A stretch of 64,000 bases of DNA from Rhizobium sp. AC27/96 (GTDB taxonomy: Bacteria > Pseudomonadota > Alphaproteobacteria > Rhizobiales > Rhizobiaceae): assembly GCF_001692325.1 (NCBI RefSeq), contig NZ_LXKN01000070.1, forward strand, positions 1 to 64,000. Direction: 5' to 3'. This document shows positions 25,434 to 33,942 of the stretch, piece after piece. The notes beneath the pieces were generated by a model that made no database searches, was not told the origin of the DNA, and saw only the letters and a list, made by a program, of their open reading frames with translations. A program made the position numbers and the translations under genes. How positions within the stretch are numbered: position 1 is the first letter of the stretch; each line of letters starts with the position of its first letter.

Positions 25434-26225
25434 TTATAACTCAGCCTTGTCGACCGTGCCGGCTACCGTTTCCGAGATCAGTTTTGCCGCTTCCCGTGCA
25501 TATTCGACGACCTGTTCACGCGTCGGCGCCTTGGGGTTCACAGGCTCGATATAGGGGCAGGTGAGTGCGGCAAGTGCATTGCCGTCCATCGCCAGCACGG
25601 GTGCGGAAATGTTGTGCACGCCGCTGGTCTGCAGGCTGTCCATGGTCTCGTAGCCCTTTTCGCGGATTGCCGCGAGCTTCTCCTCGAGGTCGGCAGGCGG
25701 CTCCTCGGTATCCTGCTCCTGACGTCTCTGCTCGTTGACCATCATCTGTCGTTGCTTGTCATCCCGGAATGCCAGGAGGATGTGACCAGATCCGGTATTA
25801 TAGAGATTGATCTGGGCGCCGACGCGGATCGAAATGCCCCAATAGGTTGGCGAATCCTGCTGGGCGATGACGACGACGGAGCCACGGTCGTAGATCGCCA
25901 GATGGCAGGCCTGCTCGGCGCGGTTGGAGAATTCGCGCATCAGCGGCGTTGCGAAGGACACCAGCCGGCGCACCGGCGCGTGGTAATGCGCGAGGCCGAA
26001 GAGCTTGAGCGTCAGATAGAAGCGATCGCCATCCTGCCTCTGCACGTAGCCACGCCGCACCAGCCGGTCGAGCATGCGGTAGAATTCGTTCGGGCTTTTG
26101 TTGAGCGCCTTGGCGATTTCCGCCTGCGTCAGACCGCCATCGATCGTGGCGAGCAGCTCCAATATGTCGAGCCCCTTGTCGAGCGCCGGCGCGCGGTAGC
26201 GATCACTGTCGTCTTCTACACTCAT
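25434..26225 (-). CDS. IclR-family transcriptional regulator
   Basis: A 263-aa regulator with an N-terminal winged helix (about 15-75; GGLTQAEIAKALNKSPNEFYRML) and a C-terminal IclR effector domain (GAQINLYNTGSGHILLAF; SGVHNISAPVLA). IclR proteins commonly control aromatic, sugar-acid or short-chain acid catabolism. I chose ATG 26225, with GGGGGA upstream, over the longer frame at 26261. It is transcribed away from the importer operon and ahead of the amidohydrolase operon, so it probably controls both arms of the cluster. Confidence 0.92.
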   Translation of the reverse strand: MSVEDDSDRYRAPALDKGLDILELLATIDGGLTQAEIAKALNKSPNEFYRMLDRLVRRGYVQRQDGDRFYLTLKLFGLAHYHAPVRRLVSFATPLMREFSNRAEQACHLAIYDRGSVVVIAQQDSPTYWGISIRVGAQINLYNTGSGHILLAFRDDKQRQMMVNEQRRQEQDTEEPPADLEEKLAAIREKGYETMDSLQTSGVHNISAPVLAMDGNALAALTCPYIEPVNPKAPTREQVVEYAREAAKLISETVAGTVDKAEL

Positions 26226-26404
26226 CAATGAGTCCCCCAACGAATAAACATGAATCATCATTCATATATAAATGAATGCATTTGACAAGCGCGCGATCAC
26301 GGCTTGACGGCCAATGAATAAGATGTTTACTTATAAATTATTGATCCATATTTGGGTCGAGAGGGCAATCGGACAAGGGGTCCGGTTTTTTGGGAGGAAT
26401 TTCG
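26226..26404. promoter_or_regulatory. divergent iclR / importer promoter region with inverted repeats
   Basis: The AT-rich 179-bp spacer contains CATTCAT-N6-ATGAATG (26259-26278, 7-bp arms), ATAAG-N7-CTTAT (26318-26334) and two -35-like boxes, TTGACA (26282-26287) and TTGACG (26304-26309). These are reasonable operator and promoter candidates for the IclR protein; no -10 is convincing. Confidence 0.4.
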
Positions 26405-27721
26405 ATGAGGAAATTGAAGGCCGGTCTTGCCGCCGGCATGATGGCATTGCTTGCGAGCACCTCGGTCTTCGCTGCCGATCTGCCGGGCAAGTTTCCGGGC
26501 GTGACGATCGACGCCAAGCTCATCGGCGGCCAGCAATATGAGCCGCTTTATGCGCGCATTTCCGAGTGGGAGAAGGAAACGGGCGCCAAGGTCAACATCC
26601 TGTCCAAGAAGAACCATTTCGAGCTCGACAAGGAAATCAAGTCGGACATGGCGTCTGGCAGCATCTCCTGGTGCGTCGGCTCGAACCATTCGTCCTTCGC
26701 GCCTCAGTATCCTGACCTCTACACCGATCTTTCCAAGCTGCTGCCCAAGGAAGAAATCGGCCAGTTCGTCGATTCCACCATTCAGGCCTCGACCATCGAT
26801 GGCCGCCTGATCATGCTGCCGCGCGCCCAGTTCGACGTGTCGGCGCTCTACTATCAGAAGAGCCTTTACAACGACGACGCCAAGAAGACGGCGTTCAAGG
26901 CGAAGTATGGCTATGATCTGGCGCCGCCGAAGACCTGGAAGGAAGTGTCCGATCAGGCGATCTTCTTCTCCAACCCGCCGAATTTCTTCGGCACGCAGTT
27001 CCCCGGCAAGGAAGAGGCGATCAACGGTCGCTTCTTTGAAATGCTGGTCGCCGAAGGCGGTGACTATCTCGACAAGGACGGCAAGCCCGCCTTCAATTCC
27101 GAAGCCGGCGTGCGTGCGCTCGACTGGTTCGTCAACATGTACAAGGCGAAAGCAGTTCCCGCCGGCACGACCAACTATCTGTGGGACGATCTCGGCGCAG
27201 GCTTTGCGTCCGGTTCGATCGCGCTCGATCTCGACTGGCCGGGCTGGGCGACCTATTTCAACGATCCGAAGTCTTCCAAGGTCGCGGGCAATGTCGGTGT
27301 CGTCGTGCAGCCGGTCGGCTCGTCCGGCAAGCACACCGGCTGGTCCGGCCATCATGGCTTCTCGGTGACCGAGGCTTGCGCCCACAAGGACGCCGCCGCT
27401 TCGCTCGTCTGGTTCCTGACCAACGACGACTCGCAGAAGCTCGAAGCTGCCAACGGCACGCTGCCGACCCGCAAGGCTGTCTGGGAGTGGGACATCCAGC
27501 AGGCTGCTTCCGACCCTTACAAGAAGGAAGTGCTGAGCACCTTCCAGGAATCGATGAAATACGCTTTCCCGGTCCCGCGCACGCCGCAATGGATCGAGAT
27601 TTCCAACGTCGTCTATCCTGAGCTCCAGGCCGCCATCCTCGGCGACAAGACCTCCAAGCAGGCGCTCGACGCTGCCGCCCAGAAGGCGACCGATGTCCTG
27701 AAGGACGCCGGCGCGCTCTAA
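26405..27721 (+). CDS. CUT1 sugar ABC transporter substrate-binding protein
   Basis: A 438-aa periplasmic binding protein of family 1. It has a Sec signal peptide (RKLK, hydrophobic core to about residue 23, SVFA cleavage). The mature region contains VNILSKKNHFELDKE and YLDKDGKPAFNSE. The start ATG 26405 has GGGAGGA 8 bases upstream. It is the first gene of the importer operon that also carries the dehydratase, mutarotase and dehydrogenase genes, so its ligand should be the pathway's sugar or sugar acid. Ligand identity cannot be read from sequence. Confidence 0.92.
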   Translation: MRKLKAGLAAGMMALLASTSVFAADLPGKFPGVTIDAKLIGGQQYEPLYARISEWEKETGAKVNILSKKNHFELDKEIKSDMASGSISWCVGSNHSSFAPQYPDLYTDLSKLLPKEEIGQFVDSTIQASTIDGRLIMLPRAQFDVSALYYQKSLYNDDAKKTAFKAKYGYDLAPPKTWKEVSDQAIFFSNPPNFFGTQFPGKEEAINGRFFEMLVAEGGDYLDKDGKPAFNSEAGVRALDWFVNMYKAKAVPAGTTNYLWDDLGAGFASGSIALDLDWPGWATYFNDPKSSKVAGNVGVVVQPVGSSGKHTGWSGHHGFSVTEACAHKDAAASLVWFLTNDDSQKLEAANGTLPTRKAVWEWDIQQAASDPYKKEVLSTFQESMKYAFPVPRTPQWIEISNVVYPELQAAILGDKTSKQALDAAAQKATDVLKDAGAL

Positions 27722-27732
27722 GCGATGCAATC

Positions 27733-27764
27733 GAAGTCCCGCGCCCCGAAATGCGCGGGACTTC
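27733..27764 (+). terminator. hairpin after the binding-protein gene, no T-run
   Basis: A perfect 11-bp stem, GAAGTCCCGCG (27733-27743) with CGCGGGACTTC (27754-27764), and a 10-base loop, 12 bp after the stop. There is no U-tract, so it is probably an mRNA-stabilising hairpin or weak attenuator that raises binding-protein yield relative to the permeases. The rest of the 176-bp gap shows nothing further. Confidence 0.55.
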
Positions 27765-27897
27765 CACAATCTGACTCCGAGAATGGCTTTCGACCGCTGC
27801 TGCAAGGCACTGGCCGGCGCTGCCGGTTTCTCGTCCCAAGCAATCCATTCCACGCAGTCCGGGCCACGCTGCCGAGGAATGCCGACAGGTGCAAACC

Positions 27898-28791
27898 ATG
27901 TTCAAAAAGATATCCCCACCGGTCCTGCTTCTTCTGCCGGCGATCATCGTCCTTGCGGCCGTGGTGTTGTTTCCGCTGCTCTTGTCCTTCTATTCCAGCT
28001 TCACGCCGTTTCGTCTGACGCGGCCGGCGACGCTCTTCACTTTCATCGGCCTGCGCAACTACATCCGCATCCTGACGGACCCGGTGTTTCTGGCCGCTTT
28101 CGTGCGCACCGTCGTGCTGCTGACGATTGCGCTCAATCTGGAAATGCTGCTCGGCCTGGGATTGGCTCTCCTGGTCAACAAGGCGACGCACGGCAAGCGC
28201 ATCCTGCGCACGCTGATGATGTTCCCGATGATGTTTTCGCCTGTGCTCGTCGGCTTCCAGTTCAAATTCATGTTCAACGACAATGTCGGCATCATCAACA
28301 ATGCGCTGCAGTCGCTTGGTATCACCAACGATGCCATACCGTGGCTGATCGACGGCAGTCTGGCGCTGTTTTCGATCATCGTTGCGGAAGTCTGGTCGTC
28401 GACCTCAGTCTTCGCCATCCTCATTCTGGCTGGCCTCTTCGCCATGCCGCAGGAACCAGTCGAGGCCGCCAAGGTCGACGGCTGTACGGGCTGGCAGACC
28501 TTCCGCTACGTCACCTGGCCGTTCCTCATGCCCTTTGCCTTCATCGCCATGACGATCCGCTCGCTCGACGTCGCCCGCGCCTATGACATCGTCAAGATCA
28601 TGACCGATGGCGGTCCGGCGCGGCGCACGGAGCTGATCTGGACGCTGGTCGGGCGTACCGCCTATGCCGATGCGCAAATGGGGCTCGCCAACGCCATGGC
28701 CTATGTCTCGATCATTCTTTCGATCGCCTTCACAGTCTATTTCTTCCGTAAGCTGGCCCTTGCCCGCACCCAGATCGGAGCGGAGTGGTAA
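27898..28791 (+). CDS. CUT1 sugar ABC transporter permease, first subunit
   Basis: A 297-aa MalF-type inner-membrane permease. Helix 1 (VLLLLPAIIVLAAVVLFPLL) comes directly after a short N-terminus, and the EAA loop reads EAAKVDGCTGWQTFRYVTWP. I used ATG 27898 (AGG 8 bases upstream); GTG 27889 is in frame. Its stop lies 2 bp before the next permease start. Confidence 0.92.
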   Translation: MFKKISPPVLLLLPAIIVLAAVVLFPLLLSFYSSFTPFRLTRPATLFTFIGLRNYIRILTDPVFLAAFVRTVVLLTIALNLEMLLGLGLALLVNKATHGKRILRTLMMFPMMFSPVLVGFQFKFMFNDNVGIINNALQSLGITNDAIPWLIDGSLALFSIIVAEVWSSTSVFAILILAGLFAMPQEPVEAAKVDGCTGWQTFRYVTWPFLMPFAFIAMTIRSLDVARAYDIVKIMTDGGPARRTELIWTLVGRTAYADAQMGLANAMAYVSIILSIAFTVYFFRKLALARTQIGAEW

Positions 28792-28793
28792 TC

Positions 28794-29660
28794 ATGGATC
28801 GCAACGCTCAACAACGCCTGCAGCGCCGCCTGCGCAAAGTCGCCTATCTCATCGGCCTCTTCATCGCGATGCTCATCATCTGCCTGCCGGGCCTCTGGAT
28901 CATCATCAGCTCGCTGCGCCCGACCGTGGAGATCATGGCGAAGCCCCCGGTCTGGATCCCGCAGGAGCTTTCGCTGGAAGCCTATCGCTCGATGTTCAGC
29001 GGCGTGGGGCAGGGCGGCATTCCCGTCTGGGATTATTTCCGCAATTCACTGATCATTTCGATCACCTCGACTGCCATCGCACTCATCATCGGCATGTCCG
29101 GCGGCTATGCTTTCGCCCGCTTCCGCTTCACAGGCAAGTCGACGGTGTTCCTCGGGCTTATGCTGACCCGCTCCGTGCCCGGCGTCGCCCTGTCGCTGCC
29201 GCTCTTCATGGTCTATGCGCGGCTCGGCATCATCGACACGCATTTCGGCCTCATCCTCACCTATGTCGCGCTGAATGTGCCCTTCACCATCTGGCTGATC
29301 GATGGCTTCTTCCGGCAGGTGCCGAAGGATCTTGCCGAAGCCGCCCAGATTGACGGCTGCACGCGCTGGCAGGCTTTCTGGCAGGTGGAGTTTCCGCTTG
29401 CAGGCCCCGGCATCGCGTCGGCCGGCATCTTCGCCTTCCTCACCTGCTGGAATGAATATGCACTGGCCTCGCAGCTGACGCGCTCGGTCGATTCGAAGAC
29501 GCTACCTGTGGGCCTGCTCGACTATACGTCCGAGTTCACCATCGACTGGCGCGGCATGTGTGCGCTCGCGGTCGTGATGATCATTCCGGCGCTCGCTCTC
29601 ACTTTCATCATTCAGAAGCATCTGGTGTCGGGTCTGACATTCGGTGCGGTCAAAGGTTGA
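28794..29660 (+). CDS. CUT1 sugar ABC transporter permease, second subunit
   Basis: A 288-aa MalG-type permease with six hydrophobic helices, an EAA loop (EAAQIDGCTRWQAFWQ) and the typical C-terminal SGLTFGAVKG. ATG 28794 is chosen; GTG 28785 would overlap the previous gene by 7 bp. It partners with the preceding permease to form the channel. Confidence 0.92.
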   Translation: MDRNAQQRLQRRLRKVAYLIGLFIAMLIICLPGLWIIISSLRPTVEIMAKPPVWIPQELSLEAYRSMFSGVGQGGIPVWDYFRNSLIISITSTAIALIIGMSGGYAFARFRFTGKSTVFLGLMLTRSVPGVALSLPLFMVYARLGIIDTHFGLILTYVALNVPFTIWLIDGFFRQVPKDLAEAAQIDGCTRWQAFWQVEFPLAGPGIASAGIFAFLTCWNEYALASQLTRSVDSKTLPVGLLDYTSEFTIDWRGMCALAVVMIIPALALTFIIQKHLVSGLTFGAVKG

Positions 29661-29665
29661 TATCA

Positions 29666-30763
29666 ATGGCTCAGGTTTCTCTCAAAAAACTCGTCAAGCG
29701 CTACGGCGCGCTGGAAATCGTCCACGGTATCGATCTCGACATCGCCGACAAGGAATTCATCGCGCTCGTCGGCCCCTCCGGCTGCGGCAAGTCGACGACG
29801 CTGCGCATGATTGCCGGCCTTGAGGAAGTCTCGGGCGGCACGATCGAAATCGGCAACACGGTAGTCAACGAGCTGCCGCCACGCGACCGCAATATCTCTA
29901 TGGTGTTCCAGTCCTATGCGCTCTATCCGCATATGACGGTGCGCGAGAATATGGGTTTCTCGCTGAAGATCGCCAAGCAGCCACAGAGCGAGATCGATCG
30001 ACGCGTCAACGAAGCGGCCACCATTCTGAGCCTTGAAGCCCTGATGGACCGCCGCCCGGCACAGCTTTCCGGCGGCCAGCGCCAGCGCGTTGCCATGGGC
30101 CGCGCCATCGTGCGCCAGCCAGAGGTCTTCCTGTTCGACGAGCCATTGTCGAACCTCGACGCCAAGCTGCGCACGCAGATGCGCACCGAGATCAAGAAGC
30201 TGCATGCCAAGGTGCAGTCGACGGTGGTCTACGTCACGCACGACCAGGTCGAGGCCATGACGCTGGCCGACCGCATCGTCATCATGCGCGACGGCTATAT
30301 CGAGCAGGTCGGCACGCCGGACGAAGTGTTCAAGCGGCCCGCCACGCGTTTCGTCGCCGGCTTTATCGGCTCGCCGCCGATGAATATCGAAGAGGCGACG
30401 CTGAAGGCGGGCGAGCTGGTGTTCAAGAACGGCGACCGGTTACCGCTGCCGAGCCAGTTTGCCGGCAAGGTCAAGGAGGGTGAAAAAGTCGCCTTCGGCC
30501 TCAGGCCCGATGACATTTTTCCGACCGGCCATGGTCTGCATTCCGGTGCGGAATCGGCCGTGCATGAGCTGACATTGCCTGTCGCCATCACCGAGCCGCT
30601 CGGCAATGAAACGCTTGTTTTCGTCGAATTCGCCGGGCGCGAATGGGTGTCGCGCATGCTCAATCCGCGTTCTCTGAAGAGCGGGGAACGGCTGAAAATG
30701 AGCTTCGACCTTAGTCAGGCGCATCTCTTTTCCGTCGAAACCGGCAAGAGCCTGGCAATCTAA
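29666..30763 (+). CDS. sugar ABC transporter ATP-binding protein (UgpC/MalK type)
   Basis: A 365-aa ATPase: Walker A GPSGCGKST (about 37-45), signature LSGGQRQR, Walker B FLFDEPLSNLDA, switch VTHDQVEA, then a TOBE regulatory domain with GLRPDD. The frame extends upstream to 29558, but ATG 29666, 5 bp after the permease stop, gives the standard N-terminus. It energises the importer encoded by the three preceding genes. Confidence 0.93.
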   Translation: MAQVSLKKLVKRYGALEIVHGIDLDIADKEFIALVGPSGCGKSTTLRMIAGLEEVSGGTIEIGNTVVNELPPRDRNISMVFQSYALYPHMTVRENMGFSLKIAKQPQSEIDRRVNEAATILSLEALMDRRPAQLSGGQRQRVAMGRAIVRQPEVFLFDEPLSNLDAKLRTQMRTEIKKLHAKVQSTVVYVTHDQVEAMTLADRIVIMRDGYIEQVGTPDEVFKRPATRFVAGFIGSPPMNIEEATLKAGELVFKNGDRLPLPSQFAGKVKEGEKVAFGLRPDDIFPTGHGLHSGAESAVHELTLPVAITEPLGNETLVFVEFAGREWVSRMLNPRSLKSGERLKMSFDLSQAHLFSVETGKSLAI

Positions 30764-30773
30764 GGAATACCCC

Positions 30774-31886
30774 ATGGCACGCATCGAGAAAATAGAACTG
30801 CGCATGGTCGACCTGCCGCCAAAGGTGAAGCGGACGGATGCGATCCAGAGCTTCGTCAGCCAGGAGACGCCGATCGTCACCATCACCGACAGCGACGGCG
30901 CGGTCGGCACGGGCTACAGCTATACGATCGGCACCGGCGGCTCCTCCGTCATGCGGCTGCTGTCAGATCATCTGGTGCCGCTCTTGATCGGCGAGGATGC
31001 CGACTGCATCGAAGCCATCTGGCACAAGCTTGAATTCGCCACCCATGCGACGACCATCGGGCCTATCACCGCTCTGGCGCTTGCCGCTGTCGATACCGCG
31101 CTATGGGACCTGCGGGCCAAGAAGCAGAACCTGCCGCTTTGGAAGCTGGCCGGCGGCGCCAAGGACCGGTGCCCGCTCTATACGACCGAGGGCGGTTGGC
31201 TGCATATCGAAAAGGAAGCCTTGGTCGAGGACGCCCTGCAGGCGAAGGCCAAGGGCTTTTCCGGCTCGAAGGTGAAGATCGGCAAGCCGCATGGGTCCGA
31301 GGATTACGATCGGCTTGCGGCGATGCGCCTGGCGCTCGGTTCCGGTTTCGAGATCATGACAGACTGCAATCAGGGCTTTACCGTCGATGAGGCGATCCGC
31401 CGGGCGGCACGCTTGAAGGAGCTCGACCTTGCGTGGATCGAGGAGCCGCTGCCGGCTGACGATCTCGATGGCCATATCCGGCTGACACGGTCGACGCCGA
31501 CGCCGATCGCGGTCGGCGAATCCATGTACTCGATCCGGCATTTCCGCGAATACATGCAGAAGGGCGCCTGCTCGATCGTTCAGGTCGACGTTGCGCGCAT
31601 CGGCGGCATTACGCCTTGGCTGAAGGTGGCGCATGCGGCCGAAGCCTTCGATATTCCCGTCTGCCCGCACTTCCTCATGGAGCTGCATGTCAGCCTCACC
31701 TGTGCCGTGCCGAACGGCAAATATGTCGAGTACATTCCGCAGCTCGATGACCTCACGACCAAGGGCATGGAGATCGTCGACGGTATGGCACTTGCGCCCT
31801 CCGAGCCCGGCATCGGTATCGAGTGGGATTGGGAGGCTGTGAAGGCGCGCTCGATCGGCGAATTCACCCGCGAAATCCACGGCTGA
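30774..31886 (+). CDS. enolase-superfamily dehydratase (mandelate racemase subgroup)
   Basis: A 370-aa enzyme of the MR/MLE fold that would abstract the alpha proton of a sugar acid. The catalytic K-x-K is at residues 166-168 (SKVKIG), metal ligands are Asp197 (TDCNQG), Glu223 (WIEEP) and Glu249 (VGES), and the His/Asp dyad is Asp272 (VQVDVARIGG) with His299 (CPHF). All active-site residues are present. Sugar-acid dehydratases of this type (fuconate, rhamnonate, galactarate) give 2-keto-3-deoxy acids, which fits the neighbouring lactonase and SDR. The exact substrate is open. ATG 30774 is 10 bp after the ATPase stop. Confidence 0.92.
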   Translation: MARIEKIELRMVDLPPKVKRTDAIQSFVSQETPIVTITDSDGAVGTGYSYTIGTGGSSVMRLLSDHLVPLLIGEDADCIEAIWHKLEFATHATTIGPITALALAAVDTALWDLRAKKQNLPLWKLAGGAKDRCPLYTTEGGWLHIEKEALVEDALQAKAKGFSGSKVKIGKPHGSEDYDRLAAMRLALGSGFEIMTDCNQGFTVDEAIRRAARLKELDLAWIEEPLPADDLDGHIRLTRSTPTPIAVGESMYSIRHFREYMQKGACSIVQVDVARIGGITPWLKVAHAAEAFDIPVCPHFLMELHVSLTCAVPNGKYVEYIPQLDDLTTKGMEIVDGMALAPSEPGIGIEWDWEAVKARSIGEFTREIHG

Positions 31887-31899
31887 GGAGGAACTGGCC

Positions 31900-32229
31900 A
31901 TGCAACGGATGGGTATGGTGATCGGCCTCGAGCCGGCCAAGGTCGCGGAATACAAGGCGCTGCATGCGGCCGTCTGGCCCGAGATTCTGGCGCTGATCTC
32001 GGACTGCAACATCACCAACTATTCGATCTTCCTGAAGGAGCCGGAAAACCTGCTCTTCGGCTATTGGGAATATGTCGGCACGGACTTCGAGGCCGATATG
32101 CGCAAGATGGCCGCCAGCCCGAAGAACCAGGAATGGTGGTCGGTTTGCATCCCCTGCCAGAAGCCGCTTGATACTCGTAAGGAAGGTGAGTGGTGGGCCA
32201 TGATGGAGGAGGTGTTTCATCATGATTAG
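31900..32229 (+). CDS. rhaM: L-rhamnose mutarotase family protein
   Basis: A 109-aa ferredoxin-like protein of the RhaM/YiiL family. The family signature residues are visible: the KALHAAVWPEI helix with its His, NYSIFL, and the C-terminal KNQEWWS plus WWAMMEEVFH. It interconverts anomers of L-rhamnose or a similar 6-deoxy sugar. ATG 31900 has GAGGAGG about 9 bases upstream, 13 bp after the dehydratase stop. Its presence suggests that the imported substrate is a reducing sugar, possibly a 6-deoxy sugar. Confidence 0.9.
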   Translation: MQRMGMVIGLEPAKVAEYKALHAAVWPEILALISDCNITNYSIFLKEPENLLFGYWEYVGTDFEADMRKMAASPKNQEWWSVCIPCQKPLDTRKEGEWWAMMEEVFHHD

Positions 32230-32259
32230 AGATTGGAATAGGGAGGACTGCGGAGCAGT

Positions 32260-32401
32260 CACCTCCCCCTTGAGGGGGGAGGTCGCGCGGAACGCGCGGA
32301 TGGGGGTGATGCTCCGGGCGCATAGCGCTGCCATTCTCGCACTGGGGGACATCACCCCGCCCCGGACCTTCGGTCCGACCCTCCCCCTCAAGGGGAGGGT
32401 G
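32260..32401. repeat. palindromic element inside the catabolic operon
   Basis: Inverted ends, CACCTCCCCC-TTGAGGGGGGAGG (from 32260) and ACCCTCCCCCTCAAGGGGAGGGTG (to 32401), enclose ATGGGGGTGATG and its partner CATCACCCC, plus GGACCTTCGGTCC. It lies between the mutarotase and oxidoreductase genes. Its right end supplies the GGAGGG Shine-Dalgarno 4 bases before the next ATG. Confidence 0.75.
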
Positions 32402-32403
32402 AG

Positions 32404-33477
32404 ATGACTTTCGATCCCACATCCCTTCGCCAATGGTGGCCGAAGCCATCGAAGCTGCGTCCGATTGTGATCTTCGGTGCGGGCAGCATCGTCGGTGACG
32501 CGCATCTGCCTGCCTACAAGCAAGGCGGCTTTCCGGTCGCGGGTCTATACGATCCAAACACCGAGAAAGCGGCGGCGCTGGCCGCTCAACGGGGCATCCG
32601 GGCTTTCGCCTCCGAGGCTGAAGCACTTGCCGTCGAAGGCGCGATCTTCGATCTTGCGACACCGCCGGCCGCCCATGCGCCGATCCTGTCGAAATTGCCG
32701 CGCGACTCCTTCGCGTTGATCCAGAAGCCAATGGGCAGCGATCTCACTGGTGCCACAGACATCCTGCGGGTGTGCCGCGAGCGAGACATCAAGGCTGCCG
32801 TCAATTTCCAGCTGCGCTTCGCGCCGATGATGCTGGCGCTCTATGATGCCGTGGAGAGGGGCTATCTCGGCGAGGTTGTCGATTTCGATGCCTGGTTGGC
32901 GCTCGCCACCCCATGGGGGCTCTGGCCCTTCCTGAAAGGCTTGCCACGGATCGAGATCGCCATGCACTCGATCCACTATCTCGATTTCATTCGCGGCCTG
33001 CTCGGCAATCCGCTTGGCGTCCATGCGAAGACCATCGGTCATCCCAATCACGACGTCGCCCAGACGCGGACAGCGGCGATCCTCGACTATGGCGACAAGT
33101 TGCGCTGCGTGCTCTCGGTCAATCACGATCATGATTTTGGCCGCAAATTCCAGGCCTGCGAGTTCCGCATCGCCGGCACCAAGGGGGCGGCCTATGTGAA
33201 GCTCGGCGTCAATCTCGACTATCCGCGGGGCGAGCCGGACGAGCTGTGGATCCGCCCCGATGGTGGCGGTGATTGGGTCGCGGTGAAGCTCGAAGGCGCC
33301 TGGTTCCCGGATGCCTTCGTCAATCGCATGGCCAATCTGCAACGCTTTGCCTCGGGCGAGGACAAGGTGCTGGTCGGCTCGGTCGAAGATGCCTGGCAGA
33401 CCATGGCGCTGGTTGAAGCCGCCTATCAGTCGAGCGCCGCTCCGGCGACGCCGATTGCCGAACTTCCAAAGGCTTGA
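32404..33477 (+). CDS. Gfo/Idh/MocA-family NAD(P)-dependent oxidoreductase
   Basis: A 357-aa sugar dehydrogenase-like protein. The N-terminal Rossmann segment is IVIFGAGSIVGDAHLPAY, and the family EKP motif appears as LIQKPMG. Residues from about 130 form the alpha/beta substrate domain (NFQLRFAP; HSIHYLDF). Members oxidise or reduce sugars, inositols or sugar acids at a ring carbon. Translation depends on the ribosome-binding site contributed by the upstream palindromic element. It could oxidise the imported sugar to its lactone, the substrate for the amidohydrolase; this is inference. Confidence 0.88.
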   Translation: MTFDPTSLRQWWPKPSKLRPIVIFGAGSIVGDAHLPAYKQGGFPVAGLYDPNTEKAAALAAQRGIRAFASEAEALAVEGAIFDLATPPAAHAPILSKLPRDSFALIQKPMGSDLTGATDILRVCRERDIKAAVNFQLRFAPMMLALYDAVERGYLGEVVDFDAWLALATPWGLWPFLKGLPRIEIAMHSIHYLDFIRGLLGNPLGVHAKTIGHPNHDVAQTRTAAILDYGDKLRCVLSVNHDHDFGRKFQACEFRIAGTKGAAYVKLGVNLDYPRGEPDELWIRPDGGGDWVAVKLEGAWFPDAFVNRMANLQRFASGEDKVLVGSVEDAWQTMALVEAAYQSSAAPATPIAELPKA

Positions 33478-33480
33478 GGA

Positions 33481-33942
33481 ATGTCTGAGCAAACCATCTA
33501 TTTCGAAGACTACGAACTCGGCCATGTCCGGGTGACCACCGGACGGACGATTACCGAGACAGATTTCGTTGTCCATGCCGGCCATACCGGGGATTTCTTC
33601 CCGCATCACATGGATGCTGAATTCGCCAAGACCTTGCCCGGCGGCCAGCGCATCGCCCATGGCACGATGATCTTTGCGATCGGCGTTGGCCTTACGGCGT
33701 CGCTCATCAATCCCGTCGCCTTTTCCTATGGCTATGACCGGCTCCGCTTCGTCCGGCCGGTGCATATCGGCGATACGATCCGCACCCGCGTTACCATTTC
33801 GGCGAAAGAGGATGATCCGAAGCGGCCGGCCGCCGGCCGTGTCGTCGAACGCTGCGAAGTGCTGAACCAGCGCGACGAAGTCGTGCTCGCTGCCGATCAT
33901 ATTCTTGTCGTCGAGCGCAAGCCGGCTGCGGGGAAGGCGTGA
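33481..33942 (+). CDS. MaoC-family dehydratase/hydratase with intact active site
   Basis: A 153-aa single hot-dog protein. The hydratase motif is complete: D38-F-F-P-H-H43-M-D45, followed by IAHGTM with the HG pair. It should hydrate or dehydrate a 2-enoyl-CoA-type substrate, normally as a dimer. It shares FSYGYDRLRFVRPVHIGDTI with the inactive-looking paralogue at 23955-24509 (FSYGYDKLRF), so the two may form a heteromer. The gene starts 3 bp after the oxidoreductase stop and overlaps the next gene by 1 bp (TGATG). Confidence 0.9.
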   Translation: MSEQTIYFEDYELGHVRVTTGRTITETDFVVHAGHTGDFFPHHMDAEFAKTLPGGQRIAHGTMIFAIGVGLTASLINPVAFSYGYDRLRFVRPVHIGDTIRTRVTISAKEDDPKRPAAGRVVERCEVLNQRDEVVLAADHILVVERKPAAGKA

